Assembly: GCA_009842205.1 (NCBI GenBank)
Contig: VYFX01000075.1
Coordinates: 1 to 64,000 of the forward strand
DNA from: Paracoccaceae bacterium
Lineage (GTDB): Bacteria; Pseudomonadota; Alphaproteobacteria; Rhodobacterales; Rhodobacteraceae
Length of the DNA stretch: 64,000 nucleotides
Reading direction: 5' to 3'
A model generated the notes under the pieces. That model did not search any database, was not told the origin of the DNA, and worked only from the letters and a program-made list of their open reading frames with translations. The translations under genes and the position numbers were made by a program. Shown piece after piece: positions 54,257-63,325 of this stretch (the stretch's first letter is position 1; the number at the start of each line of letters is the position of its first letter).

Positions 54257-55413
54257 CTCTTATCCATCAATTTGATCAATTTATCTCTTAATTTCTTCGA
54301 TCCGATAGGGGAATCGTTAATCGCATCCTTAGCTGCCTCTCTATTTTTGGCCAATTCCATGGCAGCCATATTGATTACTGCTGGTGATAATCCAAACTCC
54401 TCTCCAAGCAAAACGAGATGACGACTTTTGAGGTCACTAATTGGATGGTTTTTGGAACCGGCGATTGTTAACGCCAGAGTTTTATAATCGTAAAGCGAAG
54501 CGGCGATTTGGTCATAGCTCGGAGTCAATCGCAAGCCACCCTTCGTATGAAACATTGCAAAGTTCTTGAGTTGCATATCGGTATTCCCCATAAGCAAACC
54601 AGCTAAAATTCGACGATAGAGTATGTAGACTTGCGTTGGCACGCACCCATTAGTCTCGAGAAGGAATTTTGCCATGTCCTTATACGCGCCATCATACTTG
54701 GTTTGAGATTGCCTGTTGAGCAGCTGGTTATATTCCTCAAAATGCAATCGACTCTCAGAATTGCGATCAAATCTCTTGATTAGGAGTGCCGGTTCGTCCA
54801 ATCCCATGACTTCATCAATGGTTAATTGAACAATCTCATCTTTTGGCAACAATGCCTTAAACGCTACCGTGGTCAAGTATTCATTTTCAATTAAATCGGG
54901 ATGAGCCGGCGTTGGAAATTTGGCTATATGTGTGCTTAACTCATCCATACGAGTGGGTCTATATATTCCACCTTCCTTTATAACAGCAAGCTTTGGCTGC
55001 ACTCCAGATAAAGATGCCCGGCAGGTTAAAACCGCCAATTCCTTCGGACTATTCATATCAAGCATCGACTTGCTCAGATTAGAAGGTATCGGATCATAAA
55101 TTGAAACTGCCCCAGCACAATCAAACCCGAATGCCAGGAGCAATTCAAAGCGTGAAACTATTCGCCGACCAAGCAAACGACTTTGCAATTGTTCCAGCCA
55201 TCCTTCGGAAACCAGATTGTCAAAAAAAGGATGTAAGCCGTAATTACTGATATACGGTTCAGAGCGTACAGGCAAAGTATGAGCAATTGCAGGGTAACCA
55301 CCTTCAATATAACTCGTATCATAATTGAATGAGATGCTATCACCTGGTTCTTCGCGGACATAACCCACAAAGAGATCATGATAATAGACCTTGCCCCATA
55401 ATAAGCTAGCCAT
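54205..55413 (-). CDS. hipA: HipA-type serine/threonine kinase toxin
   Basis: A 402-residue HipA kinase. In E. coli it phosphorylates glutamyl-tRNA synthetase and causes dormancy. The N-subdomain (WGKVYYHDLFVGYVREEPG, YPAIAHTLPVRSEP) is followed by the Gly-rich loop SLSGVQPKLAV near residue 136 and the catalytic loop MGNTDMQLKNFAMF near 275, then LTPSYDQIAA with the metal Asp. In the catalytic loop the usual His (TDAH or TDMH) is Gln; Asp and Asn are kept, so the kinase is probably active. Confidence 0.88.
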   Translation of the reverse strand: MASLLWGKVYYHDLFVGYVREEPGDSISFNYDTSYIEGGYPAIAHTLPVRSEPYISNYGLHPFFDNLVSEGWLEQLQSRLLGRRIVSRFELLLAFGFDCAGAVSIYDPIPSNLSKSMLDMNSPKELAVLTCRASLSGVQPKLAVIKEGGIYRPTRMDELSTHIAKFPTPAHPDLIENEYLTTVAFKALLPKDEIVQLTIDEVMGLDEPALLIKRFDRNSESRLHFEEYNQLLNRQSQTKYDGAYKDMAKFLLETNGCVPTQVYILYRRILAGLLMGNTDMQLKNFAMFHTKGGLRLTPSYDQIAASLYDYKTLALTIAGSKNHPISDLKSRHLVLLGEEFGLSPAVINMAAMELAKNREAAKDAINDSPIGSKKLRDKLIKLMDKRWNGTFSLIGKALSKKQ

Positions 55414-55819
55414 AGATAAATTATTACTCTAATTCACTTAATTTAAAAGTTAATTATATTTTACTATTTTTAAATTTAAAGGCAAGATAGTTAATTAAAT
55501 TTAATAATAATTTAACCAAATGTAAGGTCAGTATAATATATTTGATGTTTATATCCACACTTTATCAAACACAGTGAATTAAAGAATTAAAACCCACCCC
55601 ATCTGTAGGATTAACAAAGTTGGCTAAAAGCAATCCTTATCGGGTTAGATACCTCAAAGTAATTACCTGGAGATAGAGGTCTCGACCAATGGAATGGAGT
55701 TTCAGATATGCCATTTGATAAATCTCATCTTTTTGAACTTATGGTTAAACGGAGATAACAACAGTTATACCTTACGATCAACATTTGTTTCGAATTAAAA
55801 GGGGGAGAATTGTAAGGAA
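55414..55819. other. AT-rich spacer between hipA and tRNA-Gln
   Basis: About 400 bases, very AT-rich just upstream of hipA (which should hold the hipAB promoter). No open frame of note and no integrase gene. I looked for a second copy of the tRNA-Gln 3' end by eye and did not find one. Confidence 0.4.
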
Positions 55820-55894
55820 TGGCTGGGGTGGTAGGATTCGAACCTACGAATCACGGGATCAAAACCCGGTGCCTTACCGCTTGGCTACACCCCA
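55820..55894 (-). tRNA. tRNA-Gln (anticodon UUG)
   Basis: The minus strand folds as a tRNA of 75 nt including CCA. The acceptor TGGGGTG pairs with CACCCCA, the D arm has AGCCAAGCGGTAAGGC, the anticodon loop reads TTTTGAT (anticodon TTG), and the T arm holds GGTTCGAATCC. The CCA end is encoded. Its 3' end points to the hipAB and sulfatase region. Confidence 0.95.
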
Positions 55895-56066
55895 ATAATA
55901 TTGGTTGGTCAAGAATAACAACCACCCGATGAGTTATATTCACTTGCTTTAATCTTCAAGCCATCAAATAAAACTCTTTGAAATTTTATTCACCCGTGAA
56001 ATCAAAGTGATTTCAATATAGATTAAGGTGAATCTGTTTTCAGTTTAAACAATGAAACTCAAAAAT

Positions 56067-57563
56067 TTATCCAAGAGTCTGATCAAAATCACCTATGGAT
56101 GGTTCAGATTTAAGAATGTCTTTTACAAATCCGAAGATATTCTTCAATTCCTCAAAACTGCTGGTACTTTCACAAACGACAACCAGATTAGGAGTGTTTG
56201 AAGAAGCCCGAACCAGAAACCAGGAATTGTTTTCCAAAACGACCCTGGCACCGTTAAGGGTCATTATTTTGACAATTTTCTTGCCATTGACAAGACCATC
56301 TTCTAAATGAAATTTATTCAATTTTGTGGTTATTCTGTCCACCACCTCATATTTTTTCGAGTCCTCACAATAGGGAGACATCGTTGGTGAACTCCAGGTT
56401 TGGGGTAGTTCATCATAAAGATCGGATAGGCTGCTATCTGGGTTATCTCCCAACAACTTGCATACCTGCAGCGCAGCATGAAGAGAACAATCAAAGCCCA
56501 ACCCGACGGGCGGGGAAAAATAGAAATGACCCGACTTTTCAATACCAAGGACTGCTCCAGCCTCATGGACCTGTCGCTTCATGTAGCTATGACCAGTCTT
56601 TCCATATTCAGTTTGTGCACCATTCAAGGCCAAGACGGGATCAGTGGAAAATAAACCAGTAGACTTGATATCCGCCACAAATTTTGCCCCTGGAATTTTT
56701 GATGACAGGTTTCTTGCCATCAGCAATCCGAGTTTGTCCGAATAAATCACTTCGGCATTATTGTCCACAACACCCAATCGGTCACCATCGCCATCAAACC
56801 CGAAAGCTAAATCAGCATTGGTTTCCCGGATTTTTCTTTTCATATCATCCAGCATGACCAAGGATTCCGGATTGGGATTGTAATTGGGAAAACTGGAATT
56901 TGGTTCGGTGTGTAATGGTATGGTTTCCATGCGAAGTTTTTTCAGAAGATTTATGGCGAAGTTGGAAGCTGTACCATTTCCGGTGGCACAAACGACTTTC
57001 AATTTCCTTCTGATCCGTACCTCTTTTGTCAAATAATAGATGTAATCATAAGCAATTTTTGAATAGGTTTTGTACTGACCGCCATCCCTCGATTGGGTTC
57101 CGCCAGAGTAAACAATGTCCTTGATTTCATTTATATCTTCTGTTGAAAGGGTAAATGGATGTTCCATTCCTACCTTGATTCCAGTCCAGCCATTGGGATT
57201 GTGTGACGCAGTTACCATGCAAACATTGGGTATTCCCAATTGTACACGGGCATAATAGGCCATGGGCGAAATAACCGTTCCGATATCCACAACCCTCATG
57301 CCGGAGCTGATTAAACCAATCATTAGGGCATTTTTGACCGCTGGTGAGTAGGACCGAAAATCACATCCGACAATTATATCATTGGGCTTGCCCAATTTGT
57401 TGATATAGGTTCCTATTCCCTTGCCAACCTCAGTCAAACCCAAATGGTTTATTTCTTCCGGGAACCTCCAACGGCAATCATATTCCCTGAAGCCATTAGG
57501 CGAGATCCATATATCTTCGTTGTAACTCCAGCTTTCAGGTGAGGGAGGTTGGTTCAATACCAT
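56067..57563 (-). CDS. Phosphomannomutase/phosphoglucomutase
   Basis: A 498-residue alpha-D-phosphohexomutase interconverting hexose 1- and 6-phosphates for surface polysaccharides. The phosphoserine is in VTASHNPNGWTGIKVG near residue 120, the metal loop is FGFDGDGDRLG near 260, the sugar-binding loop is GIEKSGHFYF near 343, and the C-terminal phosphate-binding segment is RASSNTPNLVVVCES. All catalytic elements are present. It lies directly after kdsA in the same direction (9-base gap), which fits lipopolysaccharide synthesis. Confidence 0.92.
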   Translation of the reverse strand: MVLNQPPSPESWSYNEDIWISPNGFREYDCRWRFPEEINHLGLTEVGKGIGTYINKLGKPNDIIVGCDFRSYSPAVKNALMIGLISSGMRVVDIGTVISPMAYYARVQLGIPNVCMVTASHNPNGWTGIKVGMEHPFTLSTEDINEIKDIVYSGGTQSRDGGQYKTYSKIAYDYIYYLTKEVRIRRKLKVVCATGNGTASNFAINLLKKLRMETIPLHTEPNSSFPNYNPNPESLVMLDDMKRKIRETNADLAFGFDGDGDRLGVVDNNAEVIYSDKLGLLMARNLSSKIPGAKFVADIKSTGLFSTDPVLALNGAQTEYGKTGHSYMKRQVHEAGAVLGIEKSGHFYFSPPVGLGFDCSLHAALQVCKLLGDNPDSSLSDLYDELPQTWSSPTMSPYCEDSKKYEVVDRITTKLNKFHLEDGLVNGKKIVKIMTLNGARVVLENNSWFLVRASSNTPNLVVVCESTSSFEELKNIFGFVKDILKSEPSIGDFDQTLG

Positions 57564-57572
57564 TACGGGCCA

Positions 57573-58406
57573 TCAAATTTCAACAGGATGCAGTTTGGCA
57601 ATTCTATCCAATTTCATCAGGGTGTTCAGTATACCTTCCAAATCATTGAGTTTGATCATGTTCGGCCCATCACTTGGTGCGGAATCCGGATCATCGTGTG
57701 TTTCAAGAAAAACTCCGGCAACACCTACAGCAACGCTGGCTCTGGCAATAACTGGTGCGAATTCCCTTTGTCCACCGGAACTCTCATGCATACCACCAGG
57801 TATCTGTACGGAATGAGTTGCATCAATAATTACGGGATATGTTGTCTTGGCCAAAATAGGCAAGCTTCTCATGTCTGTCACTAAATTGTTGTAACCAAAT
57901 GAAGTGCCTCTTTCACAGACCAGAATATTTTGGTTACCCGTACTGGCAATTTTTCCAATGGCATTTTGAATATCCCATGGTGCTAAAAACTGCCCTTTTT
58001 TCAAATTGATTGGCTTGTTTGTTTTCCCGGCCGCCAGCAACAAATCAGTTTGACGACAAAGAAAGGCAGGAATTTGCAGAATATCCACATTCCTGGCGAC
58101 CTCGGCACATTGGCTGGGCTCATGGACATCTGTCAGAACCGGGCAACCGATTTCCTCTTTTACGGCTGAGAGTATTTCAAGCCCGGAATCCATACCGATT
58201 CCACGCTTGCCCGAAATAGACGTTCGATTGGCTTTGTCAAAGGAGGATTTGAATATGAGGTCCAAGCCCAATGACTTGCAGGTCTTGCTGATTTGTCCGG
58301 CAATTTCGAGGGTATGATCTCTGCTCTCTATTTGGCAAGGGCCGGCAATAAGAACGAAAGGTAACCTGTTTGAGACATTCAGGTTGCCGACTTGAACTGT
58401 TTTCAT
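57573..58406 (-). CDS. kdsA: 3-deoxy-8-phosphooctulonate synthase
   Basis: Makes KDO-8-phosphate from arabinose 5-phosphate and PEP for lipid A inner core. The 277 residues cover the family: LIAGPCQIESRDHTLEIAGQ near residue 19, FKSSFDKANRTSISGKRG near 53, GCPVLTDVHEPSQC and TYPVIIDATHSVQIPGG. The Cys in IAGPC (where E. coli has Asn) marks the metal-dependent type. It is co-directional with the phosphohexomutase. Confidence 0.95.
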   Translation of the reverse strand: MKTVQVGNLNVSNRLPFVLIAGPCQIESRDHTLEIAGQISKTCKSLGLDLIFKSSFDKANRTSISGKRGIGMDSGLEILSAVKEEIGCPVLTDVHEPSQCAEVARNVDILQIPAFLCRQTDLLLAAGKTNKPINLKKGQFLAPWDIQNAIGKIASTGNQNILVCERGTSFGYNNLVTDMRSLPILAKTTYPVIIDATHSVQIPGGMHESSGGQREFAPVIARASVAVGVAGVFLETHDDPDSAPSDGPNMIKLNDLEGILNTLMKLDRIAKLHPVEI

Positions 58407-58434
58407 TTGAAAGAATCACTCAATTTGAGACAAC

Positions 58435-59691
58435 TCAGGAAACAATTTCCTGCTTCTTGATCTTGAATATCCTACCGACAAAAATGGCAATTGCAGCACC
58501 CACCAGACTCAATAATGCTCCCATTTTGGCAGCGTCTTGAACAGGTCCGCTGTCAAAGGCAACCGTAGCCACGAACAAGGATACCGTGAACCCTATGCCG
58601 GCAATGAAACCAATGACAAGAATATCAATCAGATTCATGCCATTTGGCATTCCGAATTTGAATGGTACTGCACCTAACCATCCGAATAATAGGATTCCTA
58701 TGGGTTTGCCGACCAGTAATCCTGCCAATACCAGATAGGTAGGAGTGCCTATGGAAGAAAACTCCACACCAGCATTGGCAAAGCCAAAAAAGAACAAAAT
58801 GATTTCGACCGGAATTTTAAGTTTGTGTTCGATCTTGTTGAGGATATCGGTAAGGTGTTTTTCCTCATCGGCAAAAATCCCGAAAGTTGTATCGGCATGC
58901 GGTATTGCCGGAATTATCGGAAGTAATCCCAAGGCTGGATGGAGACCGGATTCCTGAAAACCATACCAGGACAATGCCCCGGCCACTGCATATGGCCAGA
59001 AAGAAAGGCGTTTGATCACCAGGTTAGGGAAATAATTTTCACCGTGATCCTTCGCCAGATACCTCGGCAACCAATTAAATACCAGATAGGTACCCACTGC
59101 GGCAAAAAGTGAAAGCAATAACCACTCAGGAGCCAATTCACCTGAAGGATAAAATACTGCCAGGATCAAAAGCCCACACGCATCGTCAGCTATCGCCAAC
59201 AAGAGTAAAAACCTTACAGCAGGATGCCCGGCTCCAAAAATCACTCTACCGACCAGATATGAAAAGGCGATATCTGTTGCTGTTGGAATTGCCCAACCGT
59301 TGGCAACTGCAGAGTATGTTTCAGAACCCATAACATAGGCAATGCCGAGATAGACGACAATCGGGCCTATCATTCCCCCGGCAGTTGCAAAGAGAGGAGT
59401 CAGGGATTTTTTGCCCCTGAGAGAGCCGTTTTTCAGGGCAATAGCTTCCCAAACCTCTTTACCTGCAACGGCAAAGAAAAATGCCATCAAAATGTCATTA
59501 ATGATATAATGGATAGTCAGTTTCCTGTATTCCGCACCCTCGGGAATATAACCGATGTAGCTTTTCTTGAGGAGAACGAAATCAACCAGTTCGTGATAGG
59601 AGTGTGGTGAAGTATTGGCCCATATAAGGGCAATCAGCGCACCTGATATCAATAATACAGAATATTGTGATACAAAGTTCCAAACTTTCAT
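58435..59691 (-). CDS. nhaA: Na+/H+ antiporter NhaA
   Basis: Inner-membrane antiporter, 418 residues, about 12 helices, expelling Na+ in exchange for protons. The ion-binding aspartates are in IPTATDIAFSYLVGRV and LLAIADDACGLLI. FFFGFANAGVEFSS and GIGFTVSLFVATVAF are conserved. It ends 28 bases from kdsA on the same strand. An AAGGTGAATAAATG sets the start. Confidence 0.93.
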   Translation of the reverse strand: MKVWNFVSQYSVLLISGALIALIWANTSPHSYHELVDFVLLKKSYIGYIPEGAEYRKLTIHYIINDILMAFFFAVAGKEVWEAIALKNGSLRGKKSLTPLFATAGGMIGPIVVYLGIAYVMGSETYSAVANGWAIPTATDIAFSYLVGRVIFGAGHPAVRFLLLLAIADDACGLLILAVFYPSGELAPEWLLLSLFAAVGTYLVFNWLPRYLAKDHGENYFPNLVIKRLSFWPYAVAGALSWYGFQESGLHPALGLLPIIPAIPHADTTFGIFADEEKHLTDILNKIEHKLKIPVEIILFFFGFANAGVEFSSIGTPTYLVLAGLLVGKPIGILLFGWLGAVPFKFGMPNGMNLIDILVIGFIAGIGFTVSLFVATVAFDSGPVQDAAKMGALLSLVGAAIAIFVGRIFKIKKQEIVS

Positions 59692-59926
59692 TTATTCACC
59701 TTTTGACCTATTACGTTTTCAAACCTTACTCATGATTAGTTTGGAGTAATTGTTGCGTTAAGAAAATCATTTGGTTTCAGCAAAATATCTGTGCGAAAAT
59801 CAATTCATTTCCTGATAGTAACCTTAAATTATATCCAATACCAAAGAATTTCACTTAATTGCTAATCTAAATTTTTAAGTTAATTAGTCAAAATTCAGAT
59901 CAATAATAATTTCCGGATAGCCTCAA

Positions 59927-61243
59927 TTGAGCATAACGATAACCAGGGAATTCAAGGATGCCCTTGAATTACTGAAACATGGCAGGGAGCATCTGTTCAT
60001 TACCGGGAAGGCAGGAACAGGAAAATCTACCCTCTTAAAATTATATCAGGAAACAATTCCTGATAATTCAGTCATACTCGCACCTACAGGCATTGCGGCC
60101 CTGAATGTGGGTGGACAGACCATTCATAGATTTTTCAAGTTCCGGCCGGGAACGACACCCGAAAATGTAACGAAAACCTTTATGCAAGGAAGTACCAGAA
60201 GAATTATACGCAACCTTGATGCCATAATCATTGACGAGGTGTCCATGCTGCGTGCCGATTTGCTGGATTGCGTGGATAAAATCCTCAGAAAATATGGTTG
60301 GGAAAGAAACAAGCCCTTTGGTGGCATCAGGATGATATTTTTTGGTGACCTTTATCAACTGCCACCAGTGGTCCCAAGAAATGAGAGAAACATTTTTCAG
60401 AAAGGAAGTCTTTATGAAACGGAATTTTTCTTTGATGCCCATGTGATGAAAGAGGTTCCATTTTTGCGGATTGAACTGACCAAGGTGTTCAGGCAAAAGG
60501 ATGAGGAATTCATAGATTTTTTGAATCGGATCAGGGAAAACAGCATCACAAGTGAAGACATTGAATGGTTCAATCGGCAAAACATGGCAAGATTTGAAGA
60601 AGGCAAGGGAACCGGAACCAGGGATTATTTTGTCATCCTGACGAGTACTAATCGTCAAGCTGATGAAATCAATCTTAGGCATTTGGATAAGTTGGGACAA
60701 TTGAATCCAATATATAAAAACAGTGCCGAAATTGTGGGTAAAATCAGCAGGGAAATGTATTCCGCACCCGAGGAACTCGTATTTTGTCGTGGTTGTCAGG
60801 TAATGATGTTGACCAATGATCGAAATAACCAGTTTGTTAATGGAACCTTGGGAATAATCCAGGGTTGCGACAGGGTTGGAGGGCAGGTGGAAATCAAATT
60901 ACGCAATGGAAAAGTCATCAGTGTTGGAAAACATAAGTGGGAAGTCAATTCATATGGACTTCATGAAGGTAAAATTGTTTCTGTTCCCGAAGGATCCTTT
61001 ACACAATTTCCATTCAGATTGTGTTGGGCCATAACCATTCATAAGAGTCAGGGCAACACCTTCGAGAACCTTGGTCTGATGCTTGGAAGGGCATTTGCCC
61101 CAGGTCAGACCTACGTGGCCCTGTCAAGGTGCACGACGCTTGAAGGCATAAAATTGTTTACTGAAATTCAGATGAGCGATATAATGACTGATCCCAGAAT
61201 CGTAAGGTATTTCGAAAGAGAGAACATCGACTTCGAGACCTAA
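59927..61243 (+). CDS. PIF1-like superfamily 1B helicase
   Basis: A 438-residue ATPase. Walker A is LFITGKAGTGKSTLLKLY near residue 27, followed by LAPTGIAALNVGGQTIHRFF, Walker B AIIIDEVSMLRADLLD near 97, GDLYQLPPV near 145, and motifs ITIHKSQGNTFENL and YVALSRCTTLEGIKLF in the C-terminal half. PIF1-type helicases unwind G-quadruplexes, R-loops or displaced strands 5' to 3'. The start is TTG 59927 with a weak ribosome site; no good ATG is near. It overlaps the ghrA stop by 4 bases, tail to tail. Confidence 0.88.
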   Translation: MSITITREFKDALELLKHGREHLFITGKAGTGKSTLLKLYQETIPDNSVILAPTGIAALNVGGQTIHRFFKFRPGTTPENVTKTFMQGSTRRIIRNLDAIIIDEVSMLRADLLDCVDKILRKYGWERNKPFGGIRMIFFGDLYQLPPVVPRNERNIFQKGSLYETEFFFDAHVMKEVPFLRIELTKVFRQKDEEFIDFLNRIRENSITSEDIEWFNRQNMARFEEGKGTGTRDYFVILTSTNRQADEINLRHLDKLGQLNPIYKNSAEIVGKISREMYSAPEELVFCRGCQVMMLTNDRNNQFVNGTLGIIQGCDRVGGQVEIKLRNGKVISVGKHKWEVNSYGLHEGKIVSVPEGSFTQFPFRLCWAITIHKSQGNTFENLGLMLGRAFAPGQTYVALSRCTTLEGIKLFTEIQMSDIMTDPRIVRYFERENIDFET

Positions 61244-62178
61244 TAACCTCTTTCGAAATCGACCACATTCTTCATCAGTTCGCCCTTGAGATTCCTTGCA
61301 ATATTCCTCGCAATTGAAATCGAGGCAGTTGCAGGCCGGGTTTCTGACGAAATATGAGGCCAGATGGACACTTTGTCATGTTGCCAGAATGGGTGATTGA
61401 CTGGTAGCGGTTCAGTTTTGAAGACATCCAGGGTGGCATGGGAAACCTGGCCATTTTCCAGTGCCTGAAGAAGGTCCGCTTCATTGATCAATCCACCTCG
61501 ACCGGAATTGATCAGTACGGCACCACGCTTGATGAATTTCAGTGTATCCCGATTGATCAAATCTGTAGTCTCCCCAGTTAAGGGCAAAATCATCGAAATG
61601 ATATCGGAAGAACCAAGGACATGATGAAGACCATCCTTGCCGTGAAAGGTCTGCACATCAGACATCTCCCTCCTTGTCCTGCTCCAGCCCATGACTTGAA
61701 AATTCAATGCTTTCACTGCATTCAAGCAGGCCAGACCCAAAACACCAAGCCCAAGGAATCCAACAACCCTTGATCGAGCCAGGGGAGGGCTGGTTTCCTT
61801 CAGCCAGGCACCTGATTTGTTATTGATGTGGATATCCATTCCCAGATGATGTCTGAGAACCTGGCCGGTTACCCATTCCCTCATGCCTTCTACCATCCCG
61901 GGATCATTCATTCGTACCAATGGACAGGTAATTGTCTTGTTGTCAATAATATCTTCAACACCGGCCCATAAGGTCAGGATGGCCCTTAAATTGGCAAAAG
62001 GAGTAAAATCGTTCACTGGTCCATCCGGTGAATGAAGAAGATAATCAATTTCTTCCGGACTATCTGTATTCGTGACCAAATCAAAATCCAGATTATGCTC
62101 TGCAAGGGTTTGATTTAGAACTGGAATCCATTCCTGATGATGTCTGTCAGCTGCAGAAAACAAGATTTTGATTGTCAT
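61240..62178 (-). CDS. ghrA: Glyoxylate/hydroxypyruvate reductase A-type dehydrogenase
   Basis: A D-2-hydroxyacid dehydrogenase of about 312 residues reducing glyoxylate and hydroxypyruvate. The nucleotide fold has VGFLGLGVLGLACLNAVKAL near residue 135 and MGWSRTRR after it. The catalytic Arg is in NSGRGGLINEADLLQAL and the catalytic His is in WPHISSETRP. ATG 62178 lies one base after the rodA stop with AAGGACAAA upstream. It could handle glyoxylate from the ureide operon, but that link is only a guess. Confidence 0.9.
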   Translation of the reverse strand: MTIKILFSAADRHHQEWIPVLNQTLAEHNLDFDLVTNTDSPEEIDYLLHSPDGPVNDFTPFANLRAILTLWAGVEDIIDNKTITCPLVRMNDPGMVEGMREWVTGQVLRHHLGMDIHINNKSGAWLKETSPPLARSRVVGFLGLGVLGLACLNAVKALNFQVMGWSRTRREMSDVQTFHGKDGLHHVLGSSDIISMILPLTGETTDLINRDTLKFIKRGAVLINSGRGGLINEADLLQALENGQVSHATLDVFKTEPLPVNHPFWQHDKVSIWPHISSETRPATASISIARNIARNLKGELMKNVVDFERGY

Positions 62179-62179
62179 G

Positions 62180-63325
62180 CTATTTGTCCTTATTTCCGTG
62201 AATAATCGCACTTTGTATGAAGCCAAAGGAAATCATTAGGCTGAGGAGGGCGGAACCACCGTACGATATCAAGGGTAATGGTATTCCCACAACAGGGAAA
62301 AGCCCGGTTACCATCGCCAGATTTACGGCAAAGTACAAAAAGAATGTACCAACCAAGCCTATGATCAGAAGGGAAGAAAATCGGTCTTGTACCTTGAGTG
62401 CCTCATAGAGGCAAACGAGAACAAAGCCGAAGAAAAGAATGAGGATAATCAAGCTCCAGAAAAGGCCGAATTCTTCGGCAAGAACAGGAAATATGAAATC
62501 CGTATGCTTTTCGGGAAAAAAATTCAACTGGGTTTGGGTGCCATTCAAAAACCCTTTTCCCGTCAATCCTCCCGACCCAATTGCAATTTTGGATTGGATG
62601 ATTTGATAACCACTTCCCAAGGGATCTGAATCAGGATTGAGAAAGGTATCGATTCTCCTGTACTGATAGTCCTGCAAAAGCTGCCATGAGGTCCCACGAC
62701 TGATCAATACTGATGCAATGGCTCCTACAAGCACGAACGCCACTCCAATGAAGTAGAAAAGACTTACTCCGCTGACAAAAAGAATAATTCCACCACCCGC
62801 GAGCAATAAAATAGCCGTACCAAGATCGGGTTGGATAAATACCAATCCAACGGGAAGCATGATGAGACAAATGGGAAAAATGAGATAAAGGGGCCGGGAG
62901 ACTTTGGTCGGGTCGATTTGGCTATAATAATTGGCCACGGCAACAACCATGGCCACTTTCATGATTTCCGATGGCTGTATTTGAACAATCCCCAAATCAA
63001 GCCATCGTTGGGCTCCCATGAGGCGAACACCAATGATTTCAACCATTACGAGGAGAATTAAGCCGATAAAGTAAATATGATAGGAACTGGCCAGCCAAAA
63101 TGAAATGGGAATTAAGGCTATCCCTACCATGATCACCAATCCAAAGGAGAATTTTTGCAATTGAGGGATAACCCAGGGATAGAGGGAACCACCACCAACT
63201 GAATATAAATTGATGAATCCAATCAGGGAGAGAATGATAATCAAGAACACCAGAATCCAGTTGATTCGAGCCATCTTTCCCAGAAGGGACAGTTTCGGTT
63301 CCAGTTCGTGGTGTAATAGTGTCAT
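62180..63325 (-). CDS. rodA: Rod-shape peptidoglycan polymerase RodA
   Basis: A SEDS-family glycosyltransferase, 381 residues and about 10 helices, that polymerises cell-wall glycan during elongation. QRWLDLGIVQIQPSEIMKVAMVVAVA near residue 105, VFIQPDLGTAILLLAGG with the catalytic Asp near 165, and PVVGIPLPLISYGGSALLSLMISFGF are signatures. Its start overlaps the mrdA stop by 4 bases (ATGA), as usual for this pair. Confidence 0.95.
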   Translation of the reverse strand: MTLLHHELEPKLSLLGKMARINWILVFLIIILSLIGFINLYSVGGGSLYPWVIPQLQKFSFGLVIMVGIALIPISFWLASSYHIYFIGLILLVMVEIIGVRLMGAQRWLDLGIVQIQPSEIMKVAMVVAVANYYSQIDPTKVSRPLYLIFPICLIMLPVGLVFIQPDLGTAILLLAGGGIILFVSGVSLFYFIGVAFVLVGAIASVLISRGTSWQLLQDYQYRRIDTFLNPDSDPLGSGYQIIQSKIAIGSGGLTGKGFLNGTQTQLNFFPEKHTDFIFPVLAEEFGLFWSLIILILFFGFVLVCLYEALKVQDRFSSLLIIGLVGTFFLYFAVNLAMVTGLFPVVGIPLPLISYGGSALLSLMISFGFIQSAIIHGNKDK

